Source: Paracoccus sp. MBLB3053
GTDB taxonomy: Bacteria > Pseudomonadota > Alphaproteobacteria > Rhodobacterales > Rhodobacteraceae
Length of the DNA: 64,000 bases
Assembly: GCF_031822435.1 (NCBI RefSeq)
Contig: NZ_JAVQLW010000001.1
Span: 2,303,501-2,367,500 of the forward strand
Reading direction: 5' to 3'
In this document: positions 45,901-55,811 of the stretch, piece after piece
Layout: every line of letters starts with the position of its first letter
Numbering within the stretch: the stretch's first letter is position 1
Program-made: the position numbers and the translations under genes
The notes under the pieces: model-generated
What the model was told of the DNA's origin: nothing
What the model saw: the letters and a program-made list of their open reading frames with translations, nothing else
Database searches by the model: none

Positions 45901-46230
45901 GAAGAGATCGCGCGGGTCGTCCACGCGCGGGCCACCCATCCGGGCTGGATCTCGGGAATGCGACGGCACGGGTTCAGGGGCGCTGCCGAGATTGCGGCGA
46001 CCCTCGAGAACATGGCGGCATTCGCGCATCTTGCGGGCGTCGTCTCGCCACATCTCTTCGATCTCTACTGGCACGCAACGCTGGGGGATGAGGCCGTTAC
46101 CGAATTCCTTGAGCACAGCAATCCGTTCGCCCTCGCGGCCATGCGGGCACGATTTGCCGAGCTGCATGCGGCGGGCCTTTGGCAGACCCGGCGGAATTCG
46201 ATCCTCGCCGAGCTGGAAGCCGGCAAATGA
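42943..46230 (+). CDS. cobN: Cobaltochelatase large subunit CobN
   Basis: The 1,095-residue protein is the metal-binding subunit of the aerobic cobaltochelatase CobNST, which inserts Co into hydrogenobyrinic acid a,c-diamide. It has the family's [19 protein letters not shown] and [15 protein letters not shown] blocks and a late [16 protein letters not shown] motif. It is somewhat shorter than CobN of Pseudomonas denitrificans (about 1,275). cobS and cobT are not in the window. The stop overlaps the cobG start by four bases. Confidence 0.93.
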   Translation: MHVVFRESHGLEETETPTDLGQSPAELVVLSFSDSDLGAFAAGWHDARLSDDPLPRLRLANLASLKHPLSVDTYVEQTLSGARAILVRLIGGVSYWSYGLQQVATLARENGIALAVLPVDGQADPRLDEISSLPAQQLRRLTRLCDMGGAKAARAALGELAAAAGLGVFGLAETEALPEWGIWTPEEGVLNGAAMGQGDAHPLAMVVFYRSYLVSADLAPIHELFRALRDRGFRVLGLFANSLKSATAKGWIADQLTHLGPTVIVNATAFSGADESGVSPLDAAGVPVFQVALATSNRQAWQGSTRGLSPADLAMHVVLPEVDGRIFAGVASFKEPTGRDAELEFAHICHRAEIERIEAIAARVAAWHRLATLPPAERRIALVMSTYPGREWNMAHAVGLDPLASAEAILDDLVEAGHSTRSGRGLDQALQHHREFWPMTRYRKALSRLPDALRAELEQVWGRPESDPDADENGFSFAAVSRGKAIVALQPERGTPDRRETEYHDLSRVPRHAYVAFYLWLQDQADAVIHIGAHGTLEWLPGKSVGLSGSCWPEALTGTLPVIYPFIVNDPGEAAQAKRRIGAVTLGHIPPPLRQSGLPDRLARIENLLDEFSNADGLDPRRRESLMLDIMDEAQAVGLEQDIGMLANVSPAEAITRIDSFVCDVKESQFGDGLHVWGRPPAQEGAFEATPSAACERRSLIDALSGHRIEPGPSGSPYRGRSDVLPTGRNLFTTDPRSVPTRAAYAHGIRLADELVRRHLQDQGDWPKGVIVDLWGSATMRTAGEEFAMALALLGVRPIWDQGSERVSGIEILPIAELSRPRIDVTLRVSGLFRDVFPTLTTVFQQAVRALGERDEQVEWNPYVGTCGSRVFGPAPGSFGLGMGPLLEDYSAEGRRAAGEAWLAASAWAIDGDRAQREDDAIRARVAQADTFVHLQDLAESDLLLAEDYASHEAGFSAAQHVAGGKATLYHLDHRDPARPRARLLSEEIARVVHARATHPGWISGMRRHGFRGAAEIAATLENMAAFAHLAGVVSPHLFDLYWHATLGDEAVTEFLEHSNPFALAAMRARFAELHAAGLWQTRRNSILAELEAGK

Positions 46231-47390
46231 GCGCGCCCGAGATCCGTGGATGGTGTCCGGGCGCGCATCGCCCGATGATGTCCGGCGACGGGCTGGTGGT
46301 TCGCATCCGCCCCCCTTTCGGTGAAATGAACGCCGAACAGGCGCAGGGTCTGGCCAGCCTGGCTTCGAATTGCGGAAATGGGATCATCGAACTCACCAGC
46401 AGAGCCAATCTGCAATTGCGTGGCGTCAGCCCTGCCACTTACGATCAGGTCGCAGCGGGGCTTGCAGCGCTTGGCCTTCTGGATGCCGATCCGGCGATCG
46501 AGGGGCGCCGGAACATCGTGATCGACCCGTTCCGAAGCTGTGGACATGACGGCATGCAAGGCCAGATCTGCATGCTGCTGAGCAAGGGGCTGGCGGCCGA
46601 GGATCTGTCGCGCTTGCCGTCCAAGTTCGGCTTCGTCATTGATACGGGGCCGTTCCGCAGGCTTGCAGGGATCAGCGGCGACATCCGCATCGAAGCAAGC
46701 GGCGACAACCTCGTGGTCCGCGCTGACGGTTGTGGACTTGGGTGCCTCGCGAGCGATCCCCCCGTGGCAGTGGGTCTTGCCCTGGATCTGGCGCGCTGGT
46801 TCATCCAGTCCGGCGGCGTCGGGCCGGATGGGCGTGGTCGGATGGCACGCCATCTTGCATCGGGTGCCTGCCTTGCAGAGCGTTTTGCGGGCGCGGTGCC
46901 ACCCAATCCCGAGGCCCGCCCGGCAAGCCCGGGATTCGGCCTTGGGGGCCTGCTGGTTGGTGCGGCTTTCGGCCAGTTGCGCAGCGATGACCTGCATTCG
47001 CTTGCCGAACTTGCGCCGATCTTGCGGATCACCCCGTGGCGGATGGTGTTTCTGCCGGGATATGATGGGAACGCCCCGCCTTCAGCAGATCTGATCACCG
47101 ACCCGAGCGACCCGGTCCTGCGGATCTCTGCCTGCACAGGCTCGCCCGGTTGCCCGCAATCCAGCGTCGAGACCCGCGCCCTGGCCCGCGCGCTGGCGAG
47201 CGAACTGCCGCCATCGGCAGGTCTTCACGTCTCGGGTTGCGCCAAAGGCTGCGCGCATCCCAAACCCGAGGAAATCACGCTGGTCGGGCGGGATGGCCGC
47301 TTCGACCTTGTCAGGAACGGCACCGCATGGGATGAGCCGGATCTCCGGTCAATTCCGCCGGGGCAAGAGCTCATAATCATTGGCGGATGA
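46227..47390 (+). CDS. cobG: Precorrin-3B synthase CobG
   Basis: The 387-residue protein is a nitrite/sulfite-reductase-like enzyme. Its 4Fe-4S ligands are the [11 protein letters not shown] and [10 protein letters not shown] segments in the C-terminal third, and [10 protein letters not shown] lies in the N-terminal ferredoxin-like half. It uses O2 to make precorrin-3B, so the pathway is the oxygen-dependent one. ATG 46227 overlaps the cobN stop (ATGA), and the upstream open frame is ignored. Confidence 0.9.
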   Translation: MSAPEIRGWCPGAHRPMMSGDGLVVRIRPPFGEMNAEQAQGLASLASNCGNGIIELTSRANLQLRGVSPATYDQVAAGLAALGLLDADPAIEGRRNIVIDPFRSCGHDGMQGQICMLLSKGLAAEDLSRLPSKFGFVIDTGPFRRLAGISGDIRIEASGDNLVVRADGCGLGCLASDPPVAVGLALDLARWFIQSGGVGPDGRGRMARHLASGACLAERFAGAVPPNPEARPASPGFGLGGLLVGAAFGQLRSDDLHSLAELAPILRITPWRMVFLPGYDGNAPPSADLITDPSDPVLRISACTGSPGCPQSSVETRALARALASELPPSAGLHVSGCAKGCAHPKPEEITLVGRDGRFDLVRNGTAWDEPDLRSIPPGQELIIIGG

Positions 47391-47393
47391 AGC

Positions 47394-48023
47394 ATGCCCT
47401 ATGTATATGAAACCGACGGCGCGGCGATTTATGCCGAAAGCTTCGCGACGATCCGCGCAGAGGCGAGCCTTGGCCGTTTCGACCGCGACGAGGAGCAGGT
47501 TGCCGTGCGCATGATCCATGCCGCGGGCATGGTCGGCCTTGAGGAACATATCCGTTTCTCGCCGGGCATGGTGGTTGCGGCGCGCAAGGCGCTGGAAGCC
47601 GGCGCCCCGATCCTTTGCGACGCGCGCATGGTCAGCGAGGGGGTCACGCATAAACGCCTGCCTGCTGCGAATGACGTGGTGTGCACATTGCACGATCCTG
47701 ACGTGCCCGATCTTGCCGCGCGGCTCGGTACCACTCGATCGGCCGCCGCACTTGAATTGTGGCGCCCCCGACTTCAGGGCGCGGTCATTGCGATCGGCAA
47801 TGCCCCGACCGCGCTGTTCCACCTGCTTGAGATGCTCGAAGATCCGTCCTGCCCACGTCCGGCCGCGATCATCGGCTGCCCGGTCGGCTTTGTCGGGGCG
47901 GCTGAATCCAAGGCCGCGCTTTGGACGGCGCAACCGGTCGGCTGCCTCATCGTGGAAGGTCGGCTTGGCGGCAGCGCCATGACGGTCGCTGCGATCAACG
48001 CCATCGCGAGCCGCAGCGAATGA
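47394..48023 (+). CDS. cobH: Precorrin-8X methylmutase CobH
   Basis: The 209-residue protein converts precorrin-8X to hydrogenobyrinic acid by moving the C11 methyl to C12. The catalytic histidine H42 lies in VRMIHAAGMVG (His43 in Pseudomonas denitrificans). NAPTALFHLLEM and IIGCPVGFVGAAESK are family motifs. It starts three bases after cobG and its stop overlaps cobI (ATGA). Confidence 0.93.
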   Translation: MPYVYETDGAAIYAESFATIRAEASLGRFDRDEEQVAVRMIHAAGMVGLEEHIRFSPGMVVAARKALEAGAPILCDARMVSEGVTHKRLPAANDVVCTLHDPDVPDLAARLGTTRSAAALELWRPRLQGAVIAIGNAPTALFHLLEMLEDPSCPRPAAIIGCPVGFVGAAESKAALWTAQPVGCLIVEGRLGGSAMTVAAINAIASRSE

Positions 48024-48748
48024 CCCCGGGCACGATCCATGGCGTCGGGCTTGGACCCGGTTCCCCCGATCTGATGAGCGTGCGCGCGGACCGCCTGGTT
48101 CGCGGCGCGCGCCATGTCGCCTATTTCCGCAAGGCCGGTCGGGCAGGGCGCGCCCGTGGCATCGTCGAAGGCATGCTGCGCCCCGACGTGATCGAAATCG
48201 CCATGGAATATCCCGTCACGACGGAAATCCCGCTGGATGATCCCGCCTATAACCAGACGCTTTCCAGCTTTTATTCCGAGATCACGAGCAGGCTTGCCGA
48301 CCTGGCCCACGCGGGCGAGGATGTCGTCGTGCTGTGTGAGGGCGACCCGTTCTTCTACGGCTCGTTCATGCATCTTTACACCCGGCTCAGGGATAGCGTG
48401 CCGATCAAGATCGTGCCTGCGATCACCGGAATGTCGGCGGCCTGGACCGCGACCGGCATTCCCGTCACCTGGGGCGACGATGTCCTTTCGGTTCTTCTTG
48501 GCACCATGTCGGAAGATGAACTGACCCGCCGCATGGCGGATGCCGATGCAATCGTGGTGATGAAGGTGGGCCGCAACCTGCCCAAGGTACGCGCGGCGCT
48601 CGGGCGGGCGGGTAAACTTGATCGGGCCTGGCTCGTCGAATGCGCCAGCATGGCGGCCGAGCGGGCCGTTCCCCTGGCCGAGGCGGGCGATCGGACCGTG
48701 CCCTATTTCTCGATCGTGATCGTTCATGGCCAGGGGCGGCGGCCATGA
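48020..48748 (+). CDS. cobI: Precorrin-2 C20-methyltransferase CobI
   Basis: The 242-residue SAM-dependent tetrapyrrole methylase has the GVGLGPGSPDLMSVRA opening, the VVLCEGDPFFYGSF substrate-binding motif and GIPVTWGDD. It methylates precorrin-2 at C20. ATG 48020 overlaps the cobH stop and its stop overlaps the cobJ start. Confidence 0.92.
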   Translation: MTPGTIHGVGLGPGSPDLMSVRADRLVRGARHVAYFRKAGRAGRARGIVEGMLRPDVIEIAMEYPVTTEIPLDDPAYNQTLSSFYSEITSRLADLAHAGEDVVVLCEGDPFFYGSFMHLYTRLRDSVPIKIVPAITGMSAAWTATGIPVTWGDDVLSVLLGTMSEDELTRRMADADAIVVMKVGRNLPKVRAALGRAGKLDRAWLVECASMAAERAVPLAEAGDRTVPYFSIVIVHGQGRRP

Positions 48749-49497
48749 TGGGTTGGGTTGCAATAGCCGGCCTCGGGCCGGGCGACGAGCGGCTTGTCAC
48801 CCCCGAGGTTTCGGCGGCCCTGTCCGATGCAACGGATATCGTGGGCTACATCCCTTATGTCCGGAGAGTTCCGGCGCGTCCGGGGCTCACACGACATGAA
48901 AGCGACAATCGCGTCGAACTCGACCGGGCACGCCATGCGCTGGAACTGGCCGCGTCCGGCCGGCGGGTCATCGTCGTCAGTTCCGGAGATCCCGGAGTCT
49001 TCGCCATGGCCTCGGCCGTGTTCGAGGCGATCGAGGCGGGACCGCAGCATTGGCGCGAGCTCGATATCCGTGTCCTGCCCGGAGTAACGGCCATGTTGGC
49101 GGCCGCTGCCCGTGCTGGCGCCCCCTTGGGGCATGATTTCTGTGCAATCAATCTCAGCGACAATCTGAAGCCATGGCCGGTAATCGCGCGTCGCCTTCGT
49201 CTCGCGGCCGAGGCCGATTTCGCCATGGCGCTTTATAATCCGCGCTCCAAGTCGCGGCCGGACGGGTTCGGTCATGCCCTCGAGGTCCTGCGCGAATCCT
49301 GCGAAGCCGAACGGGTCCTGATCTTCGCGCGGGCGGTCTCTACCCCGGATGAAAGGCTCAAGGTCGTCCGCCTGGCTGATGCCCGGCCAGAGATGGCCGA
49401 CATGCGGACCGTCGTGCTTGTCGGATCTTCGGCGACGCGGGTCATCGAAAGATCAGGCGGCCCCTTTGTCTATACCCCGAGATCGGCGTCGGCATGA
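48745..49497 (+). CDS. cobJ: Precorrin-3B C17-methyltransferase CobJ
   Basis: The 250-residue tetrapyrrole methylase has AIAGLGPGDERLVTPE, VVSSGDPGVFAMAS and an FALYNPRSKSR-type substrate strand (MALYNPRSKSRPDG). It contracts the ring while methylating C17. It overlaps cobI by four bases and, at its 3' end, the antisense cobK by 28 bases. Confidence 0.92.
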   Translation: MMGWVAIAGLGPGDERLVTPEVSAALSDATDIVGYIPYVRRVPARPGLTRHESDNRVELDRARHALELAASGRRVIVVSSGDPGVFAMASAVFEAIEAGPQHWRELDIRVLPGVTAMLAAAARAGAPLGHDFCAINLSDNLKPWPVIARRLRLAAEADFAMALYNPRSKSRPDGFGHALEVLRESCEAERVLIFARAVSTPDERLKVVRLADARPEMADMRTVVLVGSSATRVIERSGGPFVYTPRSASA

Positions 49498-50222
49498 AGC
49501 CAGTCGATCACCATCCCCACGTCATGCACCTCGGTCACGTCGGGCTTTGCCGGCCGGTCGATCATCAGGACGGGCAGCTGCAGGGACCGGGCAGCCGCGA
49601 TCTTGGCGTAAGCGCCCGTTCCGCCAGAGTTTTTCGAAACGATCAGGTTGATGTCATATTTGCGCATCAAATCGCGATCGGCCTCAAGGTCGAAGGGTCC
49701 TCGCCCCAGAATGACATGACAATGCGGAAGTGGAAGTGTCGAGTTCGGAGGGTCGACCAGTCTCAGCAGATAGTAATGCTGCGGACAGACGGCAAATTCG
49801 GCAAGATGCATCCGTCCGACGGCCAGCATCACGCGCATCGGCGCACGGTCAAGCGCTGCGACGGCGGCTGGCATGTCGGGCACGTTGATCCAGTGATCGC
49901 CGTCGATGTGCTGCCATTCTGGGCGGGTCAGCCGCAGCAGGGGAATGCCAAGTGTCCCGCAAGCGGCATGGGCGTGTCGGCTCATCTGGGCCGCGAAAGG
50001 ATGCGTCGCATCGATCACATGGCTGACGCGCTTGGCCCTGAGATGCGCGACCAGCCCGTCGATGCCACCAAACCCTCCGATCCGCATCGGAAGCGGTTGG
50101 GCGAGGGGGGTTTCCACCCTTCCCGCAAGAGAGACCTTGCCAGATATCCCCTCTGCCGCCAATCGACGGGCCAAGGCCGAGGCCTCGGCCGTGCCGGCAA
50201 GAATGAGGACATTCGGACGCAT
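49470..50222 (-). CDS. cobK: Precorrin-6A reductase CobK (antisense within the operon)
   Basis: The 250-residue NADPH-dependent reductase has ILAGTAEASALARRLA, the DATHPFAAQMSRHA motif, and an IVSKNSGGTGAYAKI C-terminal block. It reduces precorrin-6A. It is the only minus-strand gene among cobG-cobB and overlaps cobJ by 28 bases. Its ATG (complement of 50220-50222) overlaps the cobL ATG as the palindrome CATG. No spacer is left for a divergent promoter, so its promoter must lie within cobL. Confidence 0.92.
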   Translation of the reverse strand: MRPNVLILAGTAEASALARRLAAEGISGKVSLAGRVETPLAQPLPMRIGGFGGIDGLVAHLRAKRVSHVIDATHPFAAQMSRHAHAACGTLGIPLLRLTRPEWQHIDGDHWINVPDMPAAVAALDRAPMRVMLAVGRMHLAEFAVCPQHYYLLRLVDPPNSTLPLPHCHVILGRGPFDLEADRDLMRKYDINLIVSKNSGGTGAYAKIAAARSLQLPVLMIDRPAKPDVTEVHDVGMVIDWLHADADLGV

Positions 50223-51420
50223 GGGTAGAACTCCGTGGCTGACCATTATCGGTCTGGGTGAAAATGGACCGGAAGGCCTGTCATCGGCAAGCCGGGTTGC
50301 GCTTGGAGAGGCCGAGGTGGTGATGGGACCGCCCCGCCACCTCGCTCTGCTGCCCGGGCTGAGCGCCGAGCAAATCGAATGGCCAGTGCCGTTTTCCGAG
50401 GGAATCGAAATACTGATGGTGCTGCGGGGCCGCAAGGTCGTGGTGCTGGCTTCGGGCGATCCGTTCTGCTTTGGCGCGGGGTCTGTCATTGCGCAGGGGC
50501 TTCCAGCCGATGAGTGGCGGGCGTTTCCGGCTCCGTCGACCTTTTCGCTGGCGGCGTCGCGGCTGGGCTGGCCGTTGGAGCGGACAACCTGCCTGGGGCT
50601 GCATGCCGCGCCTGTCACCCGCCTGCGCCCGCACCTGATCCCAAACCGCAGGGCGATCGTTCTGCTGCGAGACGGAAAGGCGGTCACCGAACTTGCGCGC
50701 TACATTTCCGGCGAGGGTTTTGGCGACAGTCGGCTGCACATCCTCGAAGCGCTGGATGGACCGCGTGAACGGATCACCTCGGCGCGGGCAGATGCCATGC
50801 CGAGTGTGGATTTCCTGCATCCGGTCGCCGTCGCGATCGAACCGGCCGGATCGGGCAAGGTCATTCCGCATTGCTCGGGCATAGCCGATGATTTCTTCGA
50901 AACGGACGGCCAGATGACGAAGCGCCCGATCCGTGCACTTGCGCTATCGGCATTGGCGCCACGGTCCGGGGAACTGCTTTGGGACATTGGCGGCGGGTCC
51001 GGCTCCATCGCCATCGAGTGGCTGCTTTCCGATCCGGAGACCCAGGCGATCAGCATCGAGCCGCGTGCCGACCGAGCCGGGCGGATCGCGGAGAATGCGC
51101 AAAGACTTGGCGTGGACCGGCTTCGTGTCGCGATCGGATCGGCACCCGAGGCGCTTGACGGTCTACCACGCCCGGATGCGGTTTTCATCGGCGGGGGTCT
51201 TTGCAAGCTTCTGCTCGATGACCTGCGCCAGCGGCTGGCCCCTGGAACCCGGCTTGTCGCTCATGCCGTGACATTGGAATCCGAGGCTTTTCTGGCGGAA
51301 TGGCATCAGAAGCTTGGGGGGGATCTCTTGCGCGTCGAACTGGCGCATTCGGCCCCGCTTGGCACGCGGCGGGCATGGAAGGCGGCCTTTCCCGTCGTGC
51401 AGTGGCAGGTCCGGCTGTGA
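50221..51420 (+). CDS. cobL: Bifunctional precorrin-6B methyltransferase/decarboxylase CobL
   Basis: The 399-residue protein fuses two enzymes. Residues about 1-205 are the CbiE-like C5-methylase (LTIIGLGENGPEGL, VVLASGDPFCFG), and residues about 225-399 are the CbiT-like C15-methylase/decarboxylase with the SAM motif LLWDIGGGSGSIAIEW. ATG 50221 gives the family N-terminus and is the other half of the CATG shared with cobK. The open frame continues upstream inside cobK. Confidence 0.92.
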   Translation: MGRTPWLTIIGLGENGPEGLSSASRVALGEAEVVMGPPRHLALLPGLSAEQIEWPVPFSEGIEILMVLRGRKVVVLASGDPFCFGAGSVIAQGLPADEWRAFPAPSTFSLAASRLGWPLERTTCLGLHAAPVTRLRPHLIPNRRAIVLLRDGKAVTELARYISGEGFGDSRLHILEALDGPRERITSARADAMPSVDFLHPVAVAIEPAGSGKVIPHCSGIADDFFETDGQMTKRPIRALALSALAPRSGELLWDIGGGSGSIAIEWLLSDPETQAISIEPRADRAGRIAENAQRLGVDRLRVAIGSAPEALDGLPRPDAVFIGGGLCKLLLDDLRQRLAPGTRLVAHAVTLESEAFLAEWHQKLGGDLLRVELAHSAPLGTRRAWKAAFPVVQWQVRL

Positions 51421-51785
51421 TCGTCGCCGGTTTCGGATTTAGATCGAACGCCAGCGCCGAAAGCCTGGCAGACGCCTTTCGCCAGGCTGCGGATGGCCGT
51501 GCCGTCGCCCTTGCCGTGACGGCGGAAGACAAGGCTTCATCTGACGCATTCCGCCAATTCTGCGCGACGCTCGGCATCAGCGGCCGTGGGATAGACGCCG
51601 CAACCCTGGCCCGACAGAAGCCCGCGACGCGTTCGGCTGCCTCGATCCAGGCCCGCGGGCTGGGCAGCCTTGCCGAAGCTGCCGCGCTGGCGGCGGCCGG
51701 ACCGCAAGCAAGACTGCTTGGGCCTAGGGCGGTATCCAGCGATCGAATGGCCACATGTGCCCTTGCCGAAGGAGGCGGATCATGA
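51417..51785 (+). CDS. cobE: CobE/CbiG C-terminal domain-like protein
   Basis: The 122-residue protein matches CobE, the small homologue of the CbiG C-terminal domain found in aerobic clusters, with the [16 protein letters not shown] opening and a [16 protein letters not shown] segment. Its exact job in the aerobic route is not settled. GTG 51417 overlaps the cobL stop (GTGA), and its own stop overlaps the cobM ATG. Confidence 0.85.
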   Translation: MIVAGFGFRSNASAESLADAFRQAADGRAVALAVTAEDKASSDAFRQFCATLGISGRGIDAATLARQKPATRSAASIQARGLGSLAEAAALAAAGPQARLLGPRAVSSDRMATCALAEGGGS

Positions 51786-52576
51786 CCGTACATTTCATCG
51801 GAGCCGGACCTGGCTCTGCCGATCTTCTGACCCTGCGCGGACGCGATCTGATCGCGGCCAGCCGGGTCTGTCTTTACGCCGGGTCGCTGGTTCCCGAAGC
51901 GGTGCTCGGGCATTGCCCGCAAGGCGCGCGGATCGTGAACACGGCCCCGATGGATCTCGACGGCATCATGGACGAGATCCGGACGGCCCATGATGCCGGG
52001 CACGACGTCGCGCGGCTGCATTCCGGTGATCTTTCGGTCTGGTCGGCCATGGGCGAACAGATCCGGCGGCTGGAGAACCTGGGCATTCCCTACAGCGTCA
52101 CGCCCGGAGTTCCGTCATTCGCTGCGGCGGCGGCGGCCCTGGGTGCCGAACTGACCTTGCCCGGAATTGCCCAATCGGTCGTCCTGACCCGGACACCGGG
52201 CCGGGCCTCGTCAATGCCGGAACGGGAAAGCCTCGCCGCTTTCGGCGCCACGGGCGCGACGCTTGCCATCCATCTGTCGATCCAGAACCTGTCTCGCGTG
52301 GTCGAAGATCTAGTGCCTCATTACGGTGCCGATTGTCCCGTGGCCATCGTCTGGCGGGCAAGCTGGCCCGATCAGAGGATTGTCCGAGCTCGGCTTGAAA
52401 CGATCGAAGCGGAAATCGGCCAGGGCATCGAGCGGACCGCGCTTATCTTTGTCGGGCGCGCGCTTGGCGCCTCGGATTTCTCGGAAAGCCGGCTTTACGC
52501 AGCCGATTACGATCGCCGCTATCGTCCGCAATCCTCGGAAAGCCGGTGGGCGAACTGGACCGCTGGCGATGACTGA
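51782..52576 (+). CDS. cobM: Precorrin-4 C11-methyltransferase CobM
   Basis: The 264-residue tetrapyrrole methylase has [18 protein letters not shown], the CLYAGSLVP motif and [12 protein letters not shown], characteristic of CobM/CbiF. It methylates C11 of precorrin-4. It overlaps cobE by four bases and cobB by eight. Confidence 0.93.
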   Translation: MTVHFIGAGPGSADLLTLRGRDLIAASRVCLYAGSLVPEAVLGHCPQGARIVNTAPMDLDGIMDEIRTAHDAGHDVARLHSGDLSVWSAMGEQIRRLENLGIPYSVTPGVPSFAAAAAALGAELTLPGIAQSVVLTRTPGRASSMPERESLAAFGATGATLAIHLSIQNLSRVVEDLVPHYGADCPVAIVWRASWPDQRIVRARLETIEAEIGQGIERTALIFVGRALGASDFSESRLYAADYDRRYRPQSSESRWANWTAGDD

Positions 52577-53891
52577 TACGGCATTTCCTCCGGGCATCAT
52601 GGCTTCCGCCCCGTCTTCCGGCACCGGCAAGACGACGGTCATGCTTGGGCTTTTGCGGGCGCTGACCGAAGACGGGCTTTGTGTCCAGCCCTTCAAGTCC
52701 GGTCCGGATTATATCGACCCGGCATTTCACCGCGCGGCAAGCGGACGCGCGTCGTTCAATCTCGACAATTGGGCGATGGATCAGTCCTTGCTGGGGGCAA
52801 TTTCGGAACAGGCGACCGGGGCAGACATCTGTGTCGCCGAAGGCTCCATGGGTCTTTACGACGGCGTCGCCACGCGCGGTCTTGCGGGCTATGGATCCAG
52901 TGCCGAGACAGCGCTGCGCATGGGTTGGCCTGTCGTCCTTGTCCTTGATGTGAGCGGGCAGGCCCAATCCGCCGCGGCTACCGCGCTGGGATTTGCCCGA
53001 TACTCGCCGGAACTGCCCTTTGCCGGCGTGATCCTGAACCGCGTCGCCAGCCCCCGTCACGAAAGGTTGGCCCGGGTGGGGATGGAAAAGACGGGCATCC
53101 CTGTTCTTGGTGCGCTACCGCGTCGCGGTGACCTGACGTTGCCCGAACGGCATCTGGGTCTTATCCAGGCGGTTGAGCATCCCGATCTCGAAGCGGCGAT
53201 CTCGGGCTATGCCGCATTCCTGCGCGAACATGTCGATCTGTCGGCGATCCGCGCGGCGGCCTCCTCTGGGCCTGCGCCCGCGCCGGGCAGGCTGCCGCCT
53301 CCGCCCGCCCAAAGGATCGCGCTGGCACAGGATGCGGCATTTTCCTTCACCTATCCGCACCTGCTCGAGGGCTGGCGGAATGCGGGTGCCGAGATCATGC
53401 CGTTTTCGCCGCTAGCCGATGACCCCCCCGATCCCGCGGCCGATCTGGTCTGGTTGCCGGGCGGCTATCCCGAGCTTTATGCCGGTCAGATCTCCTCGGC
53501 CCGGAGATACACGGAAGGCCTGCGAAAACATGCGGCAACCCGTCCAGTGCATGGCGAATGCGGCGGCTACATGGCGCTGGGAAAGGCGCTGATCGACAAG
53601 AACGGGCAGGCCCATCCCATGGCGGGGCTGCTCGGGCTTGTCACATCCTACGAAAAGCGCCGACTTCATCTTGGCTATCGCCGCGCAGTTCTTGCTGCGC
53701 GGATGCCGGGTCATCTGCCCGAAGCGGTGCTGCGGGGGCACGAATTCCACTACTCGACAATCATCGAACAGCCGGACCCGCCGCTGGCTGCGGTGACCGA
53801 TGCGGACGGCAACCCGGTCCCCGAGACGGGATCACGACGCGAAAAGGTCACCGGAACATTCTTTCACATGATTTCCGCCGAGACAGCGTAG
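52569..53891 (+). CDS. cobB: Hydrogenobyrinic acid a,c-diamide synthase CobB
   Basis: The 440-residue glutamine-dependent amidotransferase has an N-terminal ATPase domain ([17 protein letters not shown], then [13 protein letters not shown]) and a C-terminal GATase domain with C331 in [12 protein letters not shown]. It amidates the a and c side chains before cobalt insertion in the aerobic pathway. ATG 52569 overlaps the cobM stop. It is the last gene of this operon. Confidence 0.93.
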   Translation: MTDTAFPPGIMASAPSSGTGKTTVMLGLLRALTEDGLCVQPFKSGPDYIDPAFHRAASGRASFNLDNWAMDQSLLGAISEQATGADICVAEGSMGLYDGVATRGLAGYGSSAETALRMGWPVVLVLDVSGQAQSAAATALGFARYSPELPFAGVILNRVASPRHERLARVGMEKTGIPVLGALPRRGDLTLPERHLGLIQAVEHPDLEAAISGYAAFLREHVDLSAIRAAASSGPAPAPGRLPPPPAQRIALAQDAAFSFTYPHLLEGWRNAGAEIMPFSPLADDPPDPAADLVWLPGGYPELYAGQISSARRYTEGLRKHAATRPVHGECGGYMALGKALIDKNGQAHPMAGLLGLVTSYEKRRLHLGYRRAVLAARMPGHLPEAVLRGHEFHYSTIIEQPDPPLAAVTDADGNPVPETGSRREKVTGTFFHMISAETA

Positions 53892-53953
53892 CCGGTTATT
53901 CCCGCACGGCATTTGAACTTGCCGAAAAAGGTCGCGGCTGAGATAGTCGGGCG

Positions 53954-54125
53954 CGACGGTGCCGCCGGACAGCGGCTGAAAAGGGAACCGGGTGAAGGAC
54001 CCGGACTGCCCCCGCAACTGTGAGCGGAGAGCGCTTCGGCAGACCACTGGCCCCTTCAGGGGCTGGGAAGGGCCGGGTGGCGCGGTGACCCGCGAGTCAG
54101 GAGACCTGCCGTCGGATTCGACCTC
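53954..54125 (+). promoter_or_regulatory. Second cobalamin riboswitch (cbiM leader)
   Basis: GGTGCCGCCGGAC, CTGAAAAGGGAACCGGGTG, TGCCCCCGCAACTGT and the B12 box GAGTCAGGAGACCTGCC (54094-54110) occur in that order. It lies 60 bases before the cbiM ATG, so cobalt uptake and cobF would be shut off by excess cobalamin. Confidence 0.93.
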
Positions 54126-54183
54126 ATGCCGCAATCGCGGCGCATCGGTCGCCGGAGGGGCGATCCAGAAAAAGGACAACGGA

Positions 54184-54858
54184 ATGCATATTGAACCTGG
54201 GATCGTGGACAGCGCAAAGATGGTCTTTGCATATGCCACCGCCGCCGGTGCCGCTGCCTATACCGCGCGGATTGCCTCGAAGGATATCGGGCTGCATGGC
54301 GCGGCGTCGCTGTTCGTTCGGAGCCTGACTGCCGGGGCGGCGACATTCGTTTTCTTCGAAGTCCTGCCGCATTTCCCGGTTGGCGTGTCCGAGGTGCATT
54401 TCATCCTGGGAACCACGCTTTTCCTGATCCTGGGTGCCGCTCCGGCGGCCCTGGGGCTTGCGCTCGGGCTGCTCGTCCAGGGCATGTTCTTCGCGCCGAC
54501 CGATCTGCCGATGTATTTCGTGAACCTCACGACGCTTCTGGTCCCGCTTTTCGCGATCGAGCAATTGGCCCGACGCGTCATTCCCATGGATACGGCCTAT
54601 GTCGATCTGAAATATGCCGATGTTCTGAAGCTGTCGCTGGCCTATCAGGGTGGGGTGGTCGCCTGGGTTGCCTTCTGGGCGATCTATGGCCAGGGCTTCG
54701 GCATCGAAAATCTGTCTTCGGTCGCAAGCTTCGGCGTTGCCTATATGCTGGTCGTGCTGGTCGAGCCGATTGCCGACCTGATCGCGCTTGCCGCCGCGAA
54801 GGCCATGCGCCCCACGGCGCCGAACCGTTGGGTCGCACAACGGCTTTACACGGCCTGA
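54184..54858 (+). CDS. cbiM: CbiM-family cobalt transport membrane component
   Basis: The 224-residue protein begins MHIEPGIV, like the metal-binding N-terminus of CbiM. It has about six hydrophobic segments and the family's SEVHFILGTTLFLILGAAP and LPMYFVNLTTLLVPLFA blocks. It is the substrate-binding part of an ECF cobalt transporter. No ATPase (CbiO), T component (CbiQ) or CbiN gene follows, so those are encoded elsewhere or it works alone; I cannot tell which. ATG 54184 follows the riboswitch. Confidence 0.8.
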   Translation: MHIEPGIVDSAKMVFAYATAAGAAAYTARIASKDIGLHGAASLFVRSLTAGAATFVFFEVLPHFPVGVSEVHFILGTTLFLILGAAPAALGLALGLLVQGMFFAPTDLPMYFVNLTTLLVPLFAIEQLARRVIPMDTAYVDLKYADVLKLSLAYQGGVVAWVAFWAIYGQGFGIENLSSVASFGVAYMLVVLVEPIADLIALAAAKAMRPTAPNRWVAQRLYTA

Positions 54859-54928
54859 GCCCGACAAAACCCGTTTTCAGCCGGGCCCGCTCTGTCGGGT
54901 CCGGCCTTTCCATACATAAAGGCTCGTC

Positions 54929-55678
54929 ATGCAGGATCTGTGGCTTGTAGGCATCGGCACGGGCAATCCCGCCCATGTCACCTTGGAGGCGGTCGAGGCA
55001 CTGCGCAATGCAACTCTGATCCTGGTGCCCCGCAAGGGCGCTGGCAAGGAAGATCTCGCTGACCTGCGCCATGACATCCTGGCTCGCATCGGCGTGTCAG
55101 CGGCCGTGATCGAATTCGACATGCCTGTCCGGGATGAAAACCTGCCCTATGTCTTGCGGGTGAATCGTTGGCACGATCAGATTGCGGCGATATGGGCGCG
55201 GACAATCGCCGAAGCACGTCCGGAAGGCGGCCCGGTTGCGCTGCTTGTCTGGGGTGATCCGGGCCTTTACGACAGCACGCTGCGCATTGCATCAAGGCTC
55301 GATCCGCGCCCCCGTATTCGGGTGGTGCCCGGCATCACGGCGCTTCAGGCACTGACCGCGGCCCATGCGATTGCATTCAACACGGTGAACGGCGCGGTCA
55401 CCGTCACGACTGGCCGCAGATTGCGTGACCACGGCTGGCCGATCGGGGCCGAGACGGTCATCGTCATGCTGGACGGCGAATGCAGCTTTCAACGGTTGAA
55501 CCCGGCAGGGCTGCATATCTGGTGGGGTGGATTTCTGGGCATGCGACAGCAGGTGCTGGAATCCGGTCCCCTGGCCGAGGCAACGCCCCGGATCTTGAAG
55601 GCGCGTGCCGAAGCACGCGAAAGGCACGGCTGGATCATGGATACATATCTTCTGCGGCGTGACACCGTCAAAGGCTGA
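54929..55678 (+). CDS. cobF: Precorrin-6A synthase (deacetylating) CobF
   Basis: The 249-residue tetrapyrrole methylase methylates C1 and removes the acetyl group, a step specific to the aerobic pathway. It has DLWLVGIGTGNPAHVTLE, LLVWGDPGLYDSTLRI and VPGITALQALTAAHAI. It starts 70 bases after cbiM and presumably shares its riboswitch-controlled transcript. A hairpin-like CCCGACA/TGTCGGG pair lies in the gap (54862-54899). Confidence 0.9.
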   Translation: MQDLWLVGIGTGNPAHVTLEAVEALRNATLILVPRKGAGKEDLADLRHDILARIGVSAAVIEFDMPVRDENLPYVLRVNRWHDQIAAIWARTIAEARPEGGPVALLVWGDPGLYDSTLRIASRLDPRPRIRVVPGITALQALTAAHAIAFNTVNGAVTVTTGRRLRDHGWPIGAETVIVMLDGECSFQRLNPAGLHIWWGGFLGMRQQVLESGPLAEATPRILKARAEARERHGWIMDTYLLRRDTVKG

Positions 55679-55748
55679 CCCCGCCCAGCAGCGCTGCACG
55701 GATTATGCGCGCAGGCGGGGATTCATGGGCCGCCACCTTTCATATGTC

Positions 55749-55777
55749 TTGACAAATTCAGTGCAACGGCATGGATA
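55749..55777 (+). promoter_or_regulatory. Candidate sigma-70 promoter of the AGCS symporter gene
   Basis: TTGACA (55749-55754) and TGGATA (55772-55777) are separated by 17 bases, 35 bases before the GTG start. The -35 is perfect and the -10 is weak. Confidence 0.55.
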
Positions 55778-55811
55778 ACGCCGACCGCAAAAGCATTTGA
55801 AGGAGGGCGTC

